A stretch of DNA of 64,000 bases from an uncultured Granulosicoccaceae bacterium (lineage in GTDB: Bacteria; Pseudomonadota; Gammaproteobacteria; Granulosicoccales; Granulosicoccaceae). Position 1 is the stretch's first letter. Each line of letters begins with the position of its first letter. Shown here in pieces: positions 7,675 through 16,839 of this stretch. Location: assembly GCA_938003855.1 (NCBI GenBank), contig CALKXD010000098.1, positions 1 to 64,000 of the forward strand, in the 5' to 3' direction. The notes under the pieces were generated by a model that had not been told where the DNA came from, did no database searches, and saw only the letters and a program-made list of their open reading frames with translations. Position numbers and translations under genes: made by a program.

Positions 7675-10128
7675 ATGGCCGAATTACCCTCACAAGCTCG
7701 AGTAGTCATCATCGGTGGTGGCGCAGTCGGCGCATCGTCTCTGCTGCATCTTGCCCGTGCCGGTTGGACCGATTGCCTGTTATTGGAAAAAAACGAGCTG
7801 ACCTCGGGCTCCACCTGGCATGCTGCCGGTAATGTGCCGACGTTTTCGGCATCGTGGTCAGTGATGAATATGCAGCGCTATTCCACCGAGTTGTATCGCG
7901 GACTGGCCGACGCCGTTGACTACCCGATGAACTACCACGTCACAGGCTCAGTGCGTCTTGCCCACAATGCCGAGCGCATGCGTGAGTTCGAACGCGTCAA
8001 AGGCATGGGTCGCTATCAGGGCATGGACATCGAGATGTGCTCGGTATCAGACCTCAAGGACCGCTATCCGTTTCTGGAAACTCATGATCTGGCTGGCGGC
8101 CTTTATGATCCCTACGATGGTGACATCGACCCGGCACAGTTAACCCAGGCATTCGCCAAAGGCGCACGTGATCTAGGCGCCACGATAGTGCGCTTTTGTC
8201 CGGTAACCGGAGTCCGCCGCGATGGCGACGACTGGGTTGTTGAAACCGAAAAAGGCGAAGTGCGCTGCGAGTATGTGGTGAACGCTGCAGGCTATCGTGC
8301 ACAGGAAGTCGGGCGCTGGTTTATTCCGCACGGTGGCCGCGAAGTCCCGATGATGACAATGAGCCACCAATACATGCTGACCGAAGAAATTCCCGAGCTG
8401 CAAGCCTGGTGTGAAGAGCAAGGCCACATGCTGCCGCTGCTGCGTGATGTGGATTCATCCTACTACCTGAGGCAGGACAAAAACGGCCTGAACCTCGGCC
8501 CTTACGAGCGCAATTGCAAAGGTCACTGGATGACACCCGGCGACCCCATGCCTGCGGACTTTTCGTTCCAGCTTTACCCGGACGACCTTGACCGGATCGA
8601 GTGGTACATAGAAGATGCGATGGCGCGTGTGCCAATTCTGGGGTCTGTGGGGGTTAACAAGGTTATCAACGGCCCTATTCCCTACACCCCCGATGGCAAC
8701 CCGCTGATCGGACCGATGCCAGGCGTGCGCAATGCCTTTGAAGCCTGTGTGTTTACCTTTGGTATTGCCCAATCAGGCGGTGCCGGCAAGGTACTGGCCG
8801 AGTGGATTACCGAAGGCGCAACTGAGTGGGATATGTGGTCCTGCGATCCACGACGCTTTACCGGATTCTGCGATCAGGACTACGTCAATAAGAAAGGCAT
8901 GGAAGTCTATGGACACGAATATGCCATGCATTTCCCACGACACGAATGGCCGGAAGGTCGCAATAAAAAACGCTCACCGATACACGATAAAGTGGTTGCT
9001 CAAGGTGCGCAGCTTGGGGCCTATAACGGCTGGGAGCGCGCCAACTGGTATGCACAGGCCGGTGATGACACCAGCGAAGAGGCAACCCAGACCTGGACAC
9101 GCGAAGGCCCGTGGCAGCAGCGCATCAGGGAAGAATGCCTGGCGGTACGCGACGCCGCCGGCATACTTGACCTGCCCGGCTTTTCACGCTTTACCCTGAA
9201 AGGCGATGGCGCCCGGCAATGGCTGCTGGAGATGATAACCGGCAACGTCCCGAAAACCGGCCGACTCGGCCTGGGCTACTTTGCCGACGATCAGGGGCGC
9301 ATCGTCACAGAGATGTCAATCATGGCGCTGGCCGATGACGTTTTCTTTCTGACCACCGCCGCCGGTGCCGAGTGGCACGACTTCGAATGGCTGCAAAAGC
9401 ATCTGCCAGCCGATCTCGAACTCAGCAACATCACTGACGAATTCACTTGCCAGATACTAAGCGGTCCGAAGTCACGCGAGATACTTGCAGCAGTGACCGA
9501 TGCCGACCTCACCGGTGGCTGGCTAACCCACCAGAGCGCACAGATTGGCGACACCTGGTGTCAGCTGATCCGTGTGTCGTTTGCCGGTGAACTCGGCTGG
9601 GAGATTCACACCAAGGTGGCCGATACCGCTGTCGTCTACGATGCGATTATGGCGGCGGGTGCCCCTGTAGGCTTAAAGCCGTTTGGCATGTATGCACTCG
9701 ATTCACTGCGACTGGAAAAAGGCTATCGTGCCTGGAAGGGCGATCTGTCCACCGACTACACGATCCTGCAAGGCGGCATGGAACGCTTCGTCAAATGGGA
9801 CAAGCCGACCTTCAAAGGCAAAGCCGCGCTGGAAGCGGAGCGCGACGCCGGCGTCAGCAAACGCTTTGTCACACTGGTGGTCGATGCCACTGACTGCGAT
9901 GCGCCCTACATGTCGACGCTATGGCACAACGGTGAGGTCGTCGGTGAAACAACCTCTGGCGGCTGGGGACACCGGGTCGACAAATCCATAGCACTTGGTA
10001 TGCTGAAGGCCGAGCTGGCGGTGGCCGGCACCAAACTGGAAGTTGAAATATTCGGTGAGCGCCGCCCTGCGCTTGTGCAGGAAGACCAGCCTTTGTGGGA
10101 TCCGAAAAACGAACGCATCAGAGCCTGA
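7675..10128 (+). CDS. Dimethylglycine/sarcosine dehydrogenase-like flavoprotein with GcvT domain (copy 1)
   Basis: This 817-residue protein has the two-part structure of dimethylglycine and sarcosine dehydrogenases. An N-terminal FAD-dependent DAO oxidoreductase (GGGAVG at about 14-19, then STWHAAG, the region where relatives bind FAD covalently through His) runs to about 375. A short linking domain follows, then a GcvT-type folate-binding domain from about 440 to the end. Such enzymes demethylate N-methylated glycines and pass the one-carbon unit to tetrahydrofolate. The substrate here is not fixed by sequence. The next gene, a paralogue of the same design, starts 3 nt after this stop, so the two are almost certainly one operon. 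Its ribosome site is weak (GGAT upstream). Confidence 0.8.
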   Translation: MAELPSQARVVIIGGGAVGASSLLHLARAGWTDCLLLEKNELTSGSTWHAAGNVPTFSASWSVMNMQRYSTELYRGLADAVDYPMNYHVTGSVRLAHNAERMREFERVKGMGRYQGMDIEMCSVSDLKDRYPFLETHDLAGGLYDPYDGDIDPAQLTQAFAKGARDLGATIVRFCPVTGVRRDGDDWVVETEKGEVRCEYVVNAAGYRAQEVGRWFIPHGGREVPMMTMSHQYMLTEEIPELQAWCEEQGHMLPLLRDVDSSYYLRQDKNGLNLGPYERNCKGHWMTPGDPMPADFSFQLYPDDLDRIEWYIEDAMARVPILGSVGVNKVINGPIPYTPDGNPLIGPMPGVRNAFEACVFTFGIAQSGGAGKVLAEWITEGATEWDMWSCDPRRFTGFCDQDYVNKKGMEVYGHEYAMHFPRHEWPEGRNKKRSPIHDKVVAQGAQLGAYNGWERANWYAQAGDDTSEEATQTWTREGPWQQRIREECLAVRDAAGILDLPGFSRFTLKGDGARQWLLEMITGNVPKTGRLGLGYFADDQGRIVTEMSIMALADDVFFLTTAAGAEWHDFEWLQKHLPADLELSNITDEFTCQILSGPKSREILAAVTDADLTGGWLTHQSAQIGDTWCQLIRVSFAGELGWEIHTKVADTAVVYDAIMAAGAPVGLKPFGMYALDSLRLEKGYRAWKGDLSTDYTILQGGMERFVKWDKPTFKGKAALEAERDAGVSKRFVTLVVDATDCDAPYMSTLWHNGEVVGETTSGGWGHRVDKSIALGMLKAELAVAGTKLEVEIFGERRPALVQEDQPLWDPKNERIRA

Positions 10129-10131
10129 GCA

Positions 10132-12597
10132 ATGAGCAAGCAAGACATACCATCAAAAGCGCGTGCCGTGGTGATCGGCGGCGGCGTCGCCGGATGCTCG
10201 GTGGCCTATCACCTGGTGAAACTCGGGTGGAAAGATGTTGTTCTGCTTGAACGCAAGCAGCTGACCAGTGGCACCACCTGGCACGCGGCGGGACTGATCG
10301 CACAGTTGCGTGCAACAAAAAACATGACGCGCCTGGCCAAGTACAGTCAGGAGCTCTACGGTGAACTGGAAGCCGAAACCGGCGTCGCCACCGGCTTTAA
10401 GCGCTGTGGCTCTATTACTGTGGCACTGACCGAAGAGCGCAAAGAGGAAATCTACCGGCAGGCTTCTATGGCACGCGCCTTTGATGTGATCATTGAAGAG
10501 ATCTCTGCCAGCGATGTAAAGCAACGCTACCCGCACCTGAACACCGATGATGTAAAAGGTGCGGTCTACCTGGAAAAAGACGGTCAGGGTGATCCCGCCA
10601 ATATTGCGCTGGCGCTGGCCAAGGGTGCACGTCAGAACGGCGCACTGGTGTACGAAGGCGTGAAAGTCACGTCTATAGAAAAAAACGACGGGCGTGTCAC
10701 CGGTGTGACCTGGCAGCGCGATGGCAGCGCAGAGACCGGCACTATTGACGCTGACTTTGTAGTGAACTGTGGTGGCATGTGGGCTCACGACCTGGGTCGC
10801 ATGGCGGGTGTTAATGTACCGCTGCAGGCTTGTGAACATTTTTATATCGTCTCTGAAAGCATCGACGGACTGACACAACTGCCGGTACTGCGTGTGCCTG
10901 ACGAATGCGCTTACTACAAAGAAGACGCAGGCAAAATGCTGCTGGGTGCGTTTGAACCGGTATCAAAGCCATGGGCCGTTAACGGTATCCCCGACGACTT
11001 CTGCTTTGATCAGCTGCCCGAAGATTTTGACCACTTCGAGCCGATTCTGGAAATGGCGGTCAACCGCATGCCGCTGCTTGGCGAAGCCGGTATCCATACC
11101 TTCTTTAATGGCCCGGAGAGCTTTACCCCGGACGATGCCTATCATCTGGGTGAAGCCCCCGAACTTAAAAACTTTTTTGTCTGTGCGGGTTTTAATTCGG
11201 TGGGTATTCAATCGTCCGGTGGTGCCGGTATGGCGCTGGCCTACTGGATGGAGCACGGCCACCCGCCGTTTGATTTAAGCGACGTCGATATACGCCGTAT
11301 GCAGCCGTTTATGGGTAACAAAACCTATCTGACCCGTCGCGTCACCGAGACTCTGGGTCTGCTCTACGCCGACCACTTCCCTTACCGGCAGATGGCGACG
11401 GCTCGCGGCATTCGACGCACACCGCTACATGACACCCTGAAAAAACACGGCGCGGTGTTCGGCGAAACAGCTGGCTGGGAGCGCGCTAACTGGTTTGCCA
11501 GCGAAGGCCAGGCAGCCGAGTACGAATATAGCTGGAAACGGCAGAACTGGTTTGACAACGCACGTGCAGAGCACATGGCGATTCGCGAAAATGTCGGCCT
11601 GTATGATATGACCTCGTTCGGTAAAATTCGCATTGAAGGACCGGACGCCGAGGCTTACCTGAACCGCGTCTGTGGCAACAACCTGTCCGTGCCTGCGGGT
11701 AAAATTGTCTATACGCAAATGCTTAATGAGCGTGGCGGTGTCGAGGCCGATGTCACCGTGACCCGCCTGCATGAAACCGCATACCTGATGGTGACTCCGG
11801 CCGCGACAGTCATTCGCGATATGGCCTGGCTGGCCCGCCACAAAGGCAATGCCAATGTGGTGATGATTGACGTCACCGCCGGCGAAGGTGTTATCGCCGT
11901 GATGGGGCCCAATTCGGCCAAACTACTGAGCAAAGTCAGTCCGCACGACTGGTCAAACGACAATCACCCGTTTGGCATGGCCAAAGAGATTGAGATCGGC
12001 ATGGGACTGGCACGTGCACACCGGGTGACGTATGTGGGAGAGTTAGGCTACGAGATCTATAGTTCCTCTGATCAGACCGCCCACATTTTCGAAACCTTGT
12101 TCGATGCCGGTCAGGAACTCAACGTTAAGTTGTGTGGCATGCACATGATGGATTCCTGTCGACTGGAAAAAGGCTACCGGCATTTCGGGCACGACATCAC
12201 CGACGAAGATCATGTCGTCGAGGCCGGACTTGGCTTTGCAGTGAAGACCGACAAGCCGCAATTTATCGGTCGTGACGCCGTTCTGCGAAAACGCGATGAA
12301 GGCTTAAAAATGCGTATGGTGCAGTTTCGCCTGCTTGACCCGGAGCCTCTGCTTTATCACAACGAACCGGTTATCCGTGATGGCAAGATTGTCTCTTACC
12401 TGACTTCCGGCAACTATGGCCATGCGCTGGGCGGTGCCATGGGTCTGGGGTACGTACCATGCGAAGGTGAGACCGCCGATGAGCTGATCGCATCGAGCTA
12501 TGAGATTGAAGTGGCAGGCACACGGGTGAAAGCCGAAGCGAGTCTGCGCCCGATGTATGATGCAAAATCAGAGCGCATCAAAAACGTCAGCTTATAG
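10132..12597 (+). CDS. Dimethylglycine/sarcosine dehydrogenase-like flavoprotein with GcvT domain (copy 2)
   Basis: The 821-residue product repeats the layout of its neighbour: FAD motif GGGVAG near residue 17, TTWHAAGL, a DAO domain, a short middle domain, and a GcvT domain with a C-terminal barrel. The two proteins are clearly homologous but strongly diverged, with different residues around the putative active site (HAAGLIAQLRA versus HAAGNVPTFSA). A duplication followed by specialisation is the simplest explanation, for example one for dimethylglycine and one for sarcosine or another N-methyl amine. The ATG lies 3 nt after the preceding stop, so translation is probably coupled. No dedicated transporter or folate gene is adjacent. 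Confidence 0.8.
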   Translation: MSKQDIPSKARAVVIGGGVAGCSVAYHLVKLGWKDVVLLERKQLTSGTTWHAAGLIAQLRATKNMTRLAKYSQELYGELEAETGVATGFKRCGSITVALTEERKEEIYRQASMARAFDVIIEEISASDVKQRYPHLNTDDVKGAVYLEKDGQGDPANIALALAKGARQNGALVYEGVKVTSIEKNDGRVTGVTWQRDGSAETGTIDADFVVNCGGMWAHDLGRMAGVNVPLQACEHFYIVSESIDGLTQLPVLRVPDECAYYKEDAGKMLLGAFEPVSKPWAVNGIPDDFCFDQLPEDFDHFEPILEMAVNRMPLLGEAGIHTFFNGPESFTPDDAYHLGEAPELKNFFVCAGFNSVGIQSSGGAGMALAYWMEHGHPPFDLSDVDIRRMQPFMGNKTYLTRRVTETLGLLYADHFPYRQMATARGIRRTPLHDTLKKHGAVFGETAGWERANWFASEGQAAEYEYSWKRQNWFDNARAEHMAIRENVGLYDMTSFGKIRIEGPDAEAYLNRVCGNNLSVPAGKIVYTQMLNERGGVEADVTVTRLHETAYLMVTPAATVIRDMAWLARHKGNANVVMIDVTAGEGVIAVMGPNSAKLLSKVSPHDWSNDNHPFGMAKEIEIGMGLARAHRVTYVGELGYEIYSSSDQTAHIFETLFDAGQELNVKLCGMHMMDSCRLEKGYRHFGHDITDEDHVVEAGLGFAVKTDKPQFIGRDAVLRKRDEGLKMRMVQFRLLDPEPLLYHNEPVIRDGKIVSYLTSGNYGHALGGAMGLGYVPCEGETADELIASSYEIEVAGTRVKAEASLRPMYDAKSERIKNVSL

Positions 12598-12715
12598 CCA
12601 ATACGGTAAACCACACGTAGCCGGCTGGCACGTTGCGGTAAGACCGGAACGCTTACTGTACACTGGCGCTGAGCGCACCTACAACATCAGGCAGTTGTTT
12701 TTTGAAGCCGGGTCG

Positions 12716-12735
12716 CCGCCGCATACACGCGGCGG
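12716..12735. terminator. GC-rich hairpin between convergent genes
   Basis: CCGCCGC (12716-12722) pairs with GCGGCGG (12729-12735) across a 6-nt loop. It lies between the flavoprotein stop and the convergent carbonic-anhydrase-like gene. TATTTG follows on the + strand, which is only a weak T-tract. Confidence 0.45.
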
Positions 12736-12741
12736 TATTTG

Positions 12742-13275
12742 TCAGACGCCCGGCACTTCGGTCAAGTGCTCACGGTAGCGCACCGCATTGTCCTGATAGT
12801 GCTGTGCCGGACGCAGCAGTCCCTCTTGTTGCTGCGGTGTCAGCTCACGCACTACTTTGCCGGGTGAGCCGAGGATCAAAACACCATCGGGGTATTCTTT
12901 GCCTTCCGGTATTAGCGTGTTGGCACCGACAATCGAGTTTTTACCAATAACGCAGCCGTTCAGCAATATGCTGCCTATACCGATTAGCGACTGCTCTTTG
13001 ACCGTACAGCCGTGCAGCATCACTTTGTGGCCGATGGTGACGTTTTTATGTAACTCCAGCGGATAGCCCGGGTCGACATGCAATACACTGCCGTCCTGCA
13101 CATTACTGCCCTCGCCGATCACGACGCGATCATTCTCTGCGCGTATGACCGCACCAAACCAGATGCTGCTGCGTGCCTTCATGGTAACCTGGCCAATCAG
13201 AATAGCGCCTGGCGCGATCCAGGCGTCATCGGCGATGTCGGGGCGGCTGTCACTACCTAACGTGTAGACGGTCAT
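12742..13275 (-). CDS. Gamma-carbonic-anhydrase-like left-handed beta-helix protein (YrdA/PaaY type)
   Basis: The 177-residue sequence shows hexapeptide repeats throughout (for example IGEGSNVQDGSVLHVD and IGIGSILLNGCVIGKNSIVGANT) and the histidines expected for zinc binding (HVD, IGHKVMLHGC). This is the YrdA/CaiE/PaaY group of trimeric left-handed beta-helix proteins. Some members are carbonic anhydrases and some are thioesterases, and many have no shown activity, so only the fold and likely metal site are firm. The ATG at 13275 is the first in frame. The gene is convergent with the flavoprotein operon and divergent from the GFA gene. Confidence 0.85.
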   Translation of the reverse strand: MTVYTLGSDSRPDIADDAWIAPGAILIGQVTMKARSSIWFGAVIRAENDRVVIGEGSNVQDGSVLHVDPGYPLELHKNVTIGHKVMLHGCTVKEQSLIGIGSILLNGCVIGKNSIVGANTLIPEGKEYPDGVLILGSPGKVVRELTPQQQEGLLRPAQHYQDNAVRYREHLTEVPGV

Positions 13276-13449
13276 AGAGATACTCTAACGGTGTTTCGTC
13301 ATACTCTAGCAGCGCACAACAGAGTCTGTCATGTCGCAACGGTAGTGTTACGCTGTGTCGACCGGCCGACTGTTCAACGCCTGAGCGCAAAATACTCTAT
13401 TTTCAATTTTCATCAATCAGCCAGGCAACTGCCGTATCAAGGAGATACA

Positions 13450-13869
13450 TTGGGAACCGGATCATGCAATTGTGGACGCTGCCGGTATTTGTTCAGCGCT
13501 GAATTCGAGTTTTGCCCCTACTGCCATTGCAGCATTTGCCAGAAGCTGTCAGGCAGCGCGTTTTCGGCCTATGGTGCACTGCCCGCTGCCGCATTTCAGT
13601 GGACCGGGAACAGCGCCGCCCCACAGTGTTACCGCCCCGGGCCAGACACCAGGCGTTTTTTCTGCGGTAACTGCGGTTCGTTTTTACTGACCACGCATGT
13701 GCTGGCACCGGAGATGGTGTACCGGTCGCTTGGCTGCATAACGCAGGGAGCACCGGATCGTATCGACTACGAGCAGTTTATCGGGTCCCGCGCCCCATGG
13801 CACCAGCCGAACCTCGAACGCCGGTACACGCAGTGGTGTCCGCCAACCCCGAAAGACAGCGCGCGTTAA
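13450..13869 (+). CDS. GFA/CENP-V domain protein
   Basis: The 139-residue product carries the zinc-binding cysteine pattern of the GFA family: CNCGRC, then CHCSICQKLSG, then FFCGNCGS. The family is named for glutathione-dependent formaldehyde activation, but a role in formaldehyde metabolism is often not borne out. The start is the TTG at 13450. AAGGAG (13439-13444) lies 5 nt before it and the domain starts at once (MGTGSCNCG), giving the usual family length. A GTG at 13291 would add 53 residues with no family similarity. Nearby formaldehyde-releasing N-methyl-glycine dehydrogenases make a one-carbon link attractive but unproven. Confidence 0.8.
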   Translation: MGTGSCNCGRCRYLFSAEFEFCPYCHCSICQKLSGSAFSAYGALPAAAFQWTGNSAAPQCYRPGPDTRRFFCGNCGSFLLTTHVLAPEMVYRSLGCITQGAPDRIDYEQFIGSRAPWHQPNLERRYTQWCPPTPKDSAR

Positions 13870-13920
13870 TCTGGACGCCCACCGGTAACCGTACGCACAG
13901 AAATGTGCTGGTGACAGCAA

Positions 13921-13940
13921 CCGGTAGTTACCCCTACCGG
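13921..13940 (+). terminator. Hairpin after GFA gene
   Basis: CCGGTAG (13921-13927) and CTACCGG (13934-13940) form a perfect 7-bp stem with a 6-nt loop, 51 nt after the GFA stop. No T-run follows, so it is at best a weak terminator. Confidence 0.35.
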
Positions 13941-14022
13941 CTGATAAGACCGGAAAATCAACTATCGCCGATCAGGCGCAAACGATGTATCTTGCAGGAT
14001 TGCGATAACTCCGGAGGAACAC

Positions 14023-15408
14023 ATGGCGGCTTCACTGCCCGAGAGCCTGCAATTTCTCAGCGTCGGTGCGACGGTACTGAGTGGCGACGACATCACTGAC
14101 CGCTACACAAGCGACTGGACCTTCGTCAATCACTGCAAACCCGATGCGGTACTGCGGCCCGCCAGCACCCTGGAACTTGCTGCGATCATGAAGGCCTGCC
14201 ACCAGAATCATCAGCCGGTCGTTGTACAGGGCGGACTGACCGGTCTTGCCGGTGGCGCGACCCCGAGCCACGGTGAGGTTGCTGTATCGCTCGAGAAATT
14301 CAACGGTATCGAAGAAATAGACGAATTCGCCATGACCATGACTGTCAAGGCGGGCACGCCGCTGCAAACGGTGCAGGATGCCGCACTGGCAAAAGGCCTG
14401 GTGTTTCCGATGGATCTCGGTGCACGCGGTACGGCCACTATAGGCGGTAACGTCTCGACCAACGCCGGTGGCGTGCAGGTGATTCGCTATGGTATGACAC
14501 GCGCGCTGGTGATGGGACTGGAAGTAGTACTGCCGGACGGCACGATAATCACCTCACTCAATAAAATGCTGAAAAACAATGCCGGCTACGACCTCAAGCA
14601 TCTGTTTATCGGTGCAGAAGGCACCCTGGGTATTGTTACGCGGGTGGTTTTGCGGCTATTCGCCAAACCCAAATCACGCTGTACCGCGGTACTGGCATTT
14701 AACGAGTTTGCCAACAGCGTTGAATTACTGCGAAAGATTCAGGCAGATTTAACCGGACTGGTGAATTGCTATGAGGTGATGTGGGACTGCTACTTCGATA
14801 ACGTGGCCCCCACCGTTAAAAACTTCGGCAAACCATTTGACGAATCACATGGCGCTTACGCCATTCTGGAGCTTTGCGGCAATCACCAGCAACGCGATTC
14901 CGAACTGCTTGAATCTTTTCTGGCCGAGCAACTGGAAAGCGGCATTGTCGCCGATGTAGTGATCGCACAGAACGATACGCAAGCGGACAACCTCTGGAGT
15001 CTGCGTCACGGAATCGGTGAGTTCGGCTCCGGCAGACCGCTGATAAACTATGATGTCAGTATCCCGATTGGCGATATGGACACCTTCACCAGGCAAATAC
15101 TGCAACAGCAGCAAACCACTTACCCGCACATCACGTTGTTGCTGTTCGGCCACATCGGTGACAGTAATCTGCATGTCGTTATCGGTGACTACAAAGACGG
15201 GGAGTTCAAACCACTGAAAGACTGGATCCATCAACTGACGGGACAGTTCAACGGATCTATTTCAGCAGAGCACGGTATCGGGAAGCTCAAAACTGACTAT
15301 CTGCCGCTCTCGCGCAGTGCAGAAGAAATTGCTTTGATGCGCCTGATTAAATCAACTATTGATCCACACAACATTCTAAATCGCGGTCGGGTTATCAACG
15401 CCACCTAA
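14023..15408 (+). CDS. FAD-linked D-2-hydroxyacid dehydrogenase (D-lactate/D-2-hydroxyglutarate type)
   Basis: The 461-residue protein has a vanillyl-alcohol-oxidase-type FAD domain in its first half, with GGLTGLAGGATP and GGNVSTNAGG as the characteristic glycine-rich loops. A FAD-oxidase C-terminal domain follows, with HIGDSNLHV and EHGIG, the metal/substrate histidine motifs. This matches GlcD-like D-lactate and D-2-hydroxyglutarate dehydrogenases, which pass electrons to a quinone or electron carrier. The exact acid cannot be told from sequence. GGAGGAA just before the ATG is a strong ribosome site. The gene follows GFA by 153 nt and may be transcribed on its own. Confidence 0.85.
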   Translation: MAASLPESLQFLSVGATVLSGDDITDRYTSDWTFVNHCKPDAVLRPASTLELAAIMKACHQNHQPVVVQGGLTGLAGGATPSHGEVAVSLEKFNGIEEIDEFAMTMTVKAGTPLQTVQDAALAKGLVFPMDLGARGTATIGGNVSTNAGGVQVIRYGMTRALVMGLEVVLPDGTIITSLNKMLKNNAGYDLKHLFIGAEGTLGIVTRVVLRLFAKPKSRCTAVLAFNEFANSVELLRKIQADLTGLVNCYEVMWDCYFDNVAPTVKNFGKPFDESHGAYAILELCGNHQQRDSELLESFLAEQLESGIVADVVIAQNDTQADNLWSLRHGIGEFGSGRPLINYDVSIPIGDMDTFTRQILQQQQTTYPHITLLLFGHIGDSNLHVVIGDYKDGEFKPLKDWIHQLTGQFNGSISAEHGIGKLKTDYLPLSRSAEEIALMRLIKSTIDPHNILNRGRVINAT

Positions 15409-15579
15409 CCGCGATAATGCACATATGCGGGTAAATAACGGTGAGTTGTCACTTTATAGAAACTAATTGACAGCCACCTGATGCACCGGGTCAATTACTA
15501 CCAAACCTTAATCATGCCGGATTCGCCGCCTGTGTTAATTTTCGCTGAATCGAACTAACACAGGCCAGTTACCACACCT

Positions 15580-15903
15580 ATGCACAATGTACTGATGTTT
15601 CTCATCGTTGTACTAAGTTGCAATACCTATGCATCAACTCTGCAGGATACCAGAGAAGTAAGCGCAACCAGCCTGTTGCGGGTTAGCTGGCCCAGGCTGA
15701 ATACATACAACCCGTTCTCGACGCAAAAACTGCACTACGAAATCTGGCATAACGGAAAATATTTAAAGACCGTCGACGACAACCTGATTGAAATCCGGCT
15801 GCATGAGAACCCCGCCCTGATTTCAGGCTGCCTGCAGATTAGAGCGGTTAGCGGTCAGCAAAAGAGCGATTTTTCGAAACAGTCCTGCTACTCGTTTTCC
15901 TGA
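15580..15903 (+). CDS. Small secreted protein, unknown
   Basis: The 107-residue sequence begins with a signal peptide (MHNVLMFLIVVLSCNTYAS, probable cleavage after TYA) and continues as a beta-rich segment. The order LLRVSWPRLN, then LHYEIWHNGKYLKTVDDN, then ISGCLQIRAV resembles a single fibronectin type III-like fold with two cysteines. No specific family is recognised. It stands alone between the dehydrogenase gene and the convergent ABC operon, so its role is unknown. The ribosome site is weak, and the main evidence is the coherent signal peptide plus domain. Confidence 0.55.
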   Translation: MHNVLMFLIVVLSCNTYASTLQDTREVSATSLLRVSWPRLNTYNPFSTQKLHYEIWHNGKYLKTVDDNLIEIRLHENPALISGCLQIRAVSGQQKSDFSKQSCYSFS

Positions 15904-16061
15904 GGGCGCCACTGAAAACTGACACGGTTGTCGGTTTACGGCCCTGCGCCCGCTACTAGAGCGCGGCGCCTGTCAGAATAAGGATGAATGTAGCTTGTCG
16001 CTAGACACAAAGCCGTGTCTGTACAGTGGCTGCACGCCCCGAGTTACCAGTGAACACCCGA

Positions 16062-16079
16062 CTGTTACCCAGGTAACAG
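16062..16079. repeat. Inverted repeat downstream of liv operon
   Basis: CTGTTACC and GGTAACAG are perfect 8-nt arms separated by CA. They lie just beyond the livF-like stop, between convergent genes. The TGTTAC/GTAACA half-sites recur upstream of the operon at 21450-21466. Confidence 0.5.
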
Positions 16080-16098
16080 CCAGGTAAAAATCGTCTGG

Positions 16099-16839
16099 CT
16101 AGATGGCGAGGTAGTCGTGACGCAGCTGCTCGTTATCGAGTACTTCCTTGGCCGCTCCTTCGTAGACAAGTTGGCCGGTATCGAGAATGACTGCTCGATC
16201 AGCCAATTGCAGTGCCGCGACCGCATTTTGCTCGACGATAATTGTTGTCATGCCTTCGCCACGGATGTAGTGCAGCGTTTTTTCGATCTCCTGCACAATC
16301 ACCGGTGCAAGTCCTTCGTAGGGCTCATCGAGTAACAGCAGCTTGATATCGCGAGCCAGCGCGCGGCCAATAGCCAGCATCTGCTGCTCACCACCGGACA
16401 GCGTGACACCCTCTTGCTTGCGGCGCTCGCCAAGCCGCGGAAACAGCTCATAGATCTGATCAAGCGACCAGCCAACCGGATCGACGATCTGTGCCAGTTT
16501 GATGTTTTCCTCGACAGATAACCCGGGAATAATACGGCGGTCTTCAGGCACCAGACCGACACCGGCAATAGACGCCTGATAGCTTTCCATTCCGTGCAGG
16601 GCTTCGCCATCGAGCCAGATCTCGCCTTCGTGCAACTGCGGATCATCCATCCGGGCGATAGTGCGCAGCGCTGATGTTTTACCCGCACCATTGCGCCCGA
16701 GCAGCGCTAGAATTTCGCCTTCGGCTACGTCAAAGCTAATGCCCTGAACAATGTAGCTTTCGCCGTAGTAGCTGTGTATATCACGGCAGGAAAAGTACGG
16801 TGTTGAACCCTTGTTACCAGCCATATCTGACGTGCTCAA
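16099..16839 (-). CDS. livF: Branched-chain-amino-acid-type ABC transporter ATPase, LivF-like
   Basis: The protein has Walker A GRNGAGKT, the signature LSGGEQQMLAIGRAL and Walker B LLLLDEP, with LivF-type spacing (246 residues from TTG, 241 from the ATG at 16824). It powers import together with the LivG-like ATPase just upstream. The TTG at 16839 overlaps the livG stop by 4 nt and has GGAGGAG immediately before it, so coupled initiation there is likely. It is the last gene of the five-gene operon. The ligand is set by the binding protein, so the name implies family and not proven substrate. Confidence 0.85.
   Translation of the reverse strand: MSTSDMAGNKGSTPYFSCRDIHSYYGESYIVQGISFDVAEGEILALLGRNGAGKTSALRTIARMDDPQLHEGEIWLDGEALHGMESYQASIAGVGLVPEDRRIIPGLSVEENIKLAQIVDPVGWSLDQIYELFPRLGERRKQEGVTLSGGEQQMLAIGRALARDIKLLLLDEPYEGLAPVIVQEIEKTLHYIRGEGMTTIIVEQNAVAALQLADRAVILDTGQLVYEGAAKEVLDNEQLRHDYLAI

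Noticed and set aside
10153..10878. Open frame of 241 codons antisense to the second dimethylglycine dehydrogenase-like gene
   Set aside because: It lies wholly inside a gene with clear domains and has no family match or ribosome site. High-GC coding strands often leave such frames.
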